Of a DNA stretch of 64,000 nt, positions 63,507 to 64,000 are shown piece after piece. The stretch comes from Mariniblastus sp. Its GTDB lineage: Bacteria > Planctomycetota > Planctomycetia > Pirellulales > Pirellulaceae. The notes beneath the pieces are model-generated. The model did no database searches and was not told the origin of the DNA. It saw only the letters and a list, made by a program, of their open reading frames with translations. Position 1 is the stretch's first letter. Each line of letters opens with the position of its first letter. Location of the stretch: positions 150,062 to 214,061 of the forward strand of contig JAKVBG010000001.1 of the NCBI GenBank assembly GCA_022447605.1, given 5' to 3'. The position numbers were made by a program, and so were the translations under genes.

Positions 63507-64000
63507 ATGGCCCGATTACTTCTACTGAGCAGTTCCCGCGTTCACCCCACCGGCTTCCTGGAACATTGTCGCGATCGCATCGCCGAACATTTCTCAGGTT
63601 GTCAGGAACTGACATTCATCCCGTATGCCCTGGCCGATCACGAAAAGTACGAATCGGTCGTCCAGGAGGCCCTGGAACCACTCGGGATCCAGGTCCGTTC
63701 GATCCATCATGCGGCCGACCCGATCCTGGCAATCGAATCGGCCCAAGCCATCTTTACTGGTGGTGGAAACACATTCCGACTGTTGAAGACCTTGTACGAT
63801 CAACAGCTGATCGATCCGCTTCGCACCCGCGTGCAACAGGCTCATATCCCCTACATGGGCAGTAGCGCAGGGACCAACCTGGCCGGCCCGACGATCCGGA
63901 CAACCAATGATATGCCGATCGTCGAGCCCCCCTCGTTCCAGGCCCTGCATCTGGTCCCGTTTCAGATCAATCCACATTACCTGGATGCCAACCCGAATTC
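63507..64000 (+). CDS. pepE: Dipeptidase E (S51 family), 5' part only
   Basis: 164 codons are in the window and the gene continues past the right edge. The product [20 protein letters not shown] resembles PepE, a cytoplasmic aspartyl dipeptidase. [17 protein letters not shown] and the nucleophile motif [11 protein letters not shown] (Gly-x-Ser-Ala-Gly) are characteristic, as is [20 protein letters not shown] with the following NPHY. The ATG at 63507 follows AGGGG closely. Confidence 0.9.
   Translation, partial: MARLLLLSSSRVHPTGFLEHCRDRIAEHFSGCQELTFIPYALADHEKYESVVQEALEPLGIQVRSIHHAADPILAIESAQAIFTGGGNTFRLLKTLYDQQLIDPLRTRVQQAHIPYMGSSAGTNLAGPTIRTTNDMPIVEPPSFQALHLVPFQINPHYLDANPN

Overview
The window is bacterial chromosomal DNA, and the gene content points to a planctomycete, probably Pirellulales-like. 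The signs are an FhcA-type formylmethanofuran dehydrogenase subunit, a sulfatase, DUF1080 and FG-GAP/ASPIC-UnbV proteins, kinase-like proteins with large extracytoplasmic tails, a membrane-anchored MutS-like ATPase, and a small conserved protein of a type I know from planctomycetes. Placement is by family recognition only. Gene density is high, with many convergent pairs separated by 0-30 bases. I see no tRNA, rRNA, CRISPR array, prophage or insertion sequence.

Layout. 1-8 kb: the 5' end of a secreted protein, a gap with a possible gene remnant, a bestrophin-like channel, a lipoprotein alpha/beta hydrolase, a small Pro/Val/Tyr-rich secreted protein, a DUF4105 membrane protein, and an AI-2E-type permease paired with a potassium-channel-like protein. 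8-17 kb: a lipoprotein with FG-GAP, ASPIC/UnbV and thioredoxin domains interrupted by one in-frame TGA, then an S15-type peptidase, a VCBS-repeat protein and a class III aminotransferase. 16-29 kb: cardiolipin synthase, PhoD-like phosphatase, a GT2 glycosyltransferase, a thioester-reductase-like SDR, a double DUF1080 protein, ispH divergent from a degenerate squalene/phytoene synthase homologue, a membrane MutS homologue and glutamate dehydrogenase. 29-42 kb: a pseudokinase and a zinc-ribbon/secretin-like membrane protein, then fhcA with a small upstream gene, a sulfatase, a MORN-like repeat protein and an S9 peptidase. 42-48 kb: the glycine cleavage genes gcvT-gcvH-gcvP plus a LipM-like lipoyl/octanoyl transferase. 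48-52 kb: an FHA protein, an ECF sigma/anti-sigma pair, a conserved small protein and a TPR lipoprotein. 52-64 kb: serC-serA, alaS, recA, thpR, a PfkB-family kinase, glnS and the start of a pepE-like gene.

Genes that plausibly work together: gcvTHP with the lipoyl transferase loads and runs the glycine cleavage system. It yields methylene-tetrahydrofolate, while fhcA belongs to the separate tetrahydromethanopterin C1 route. serC and serA make the serine that feeds glycine.

The most interesting signal is at 10249-10281. An in-frame TGA splits one otherwise continuous protein, and the 30 bases after it form a hairpin with a GGTC loop at the spacing expected of a bacterial SECIS element. The gene may therefore encode an undescribed selenoprotein with a thioredoxin domain.
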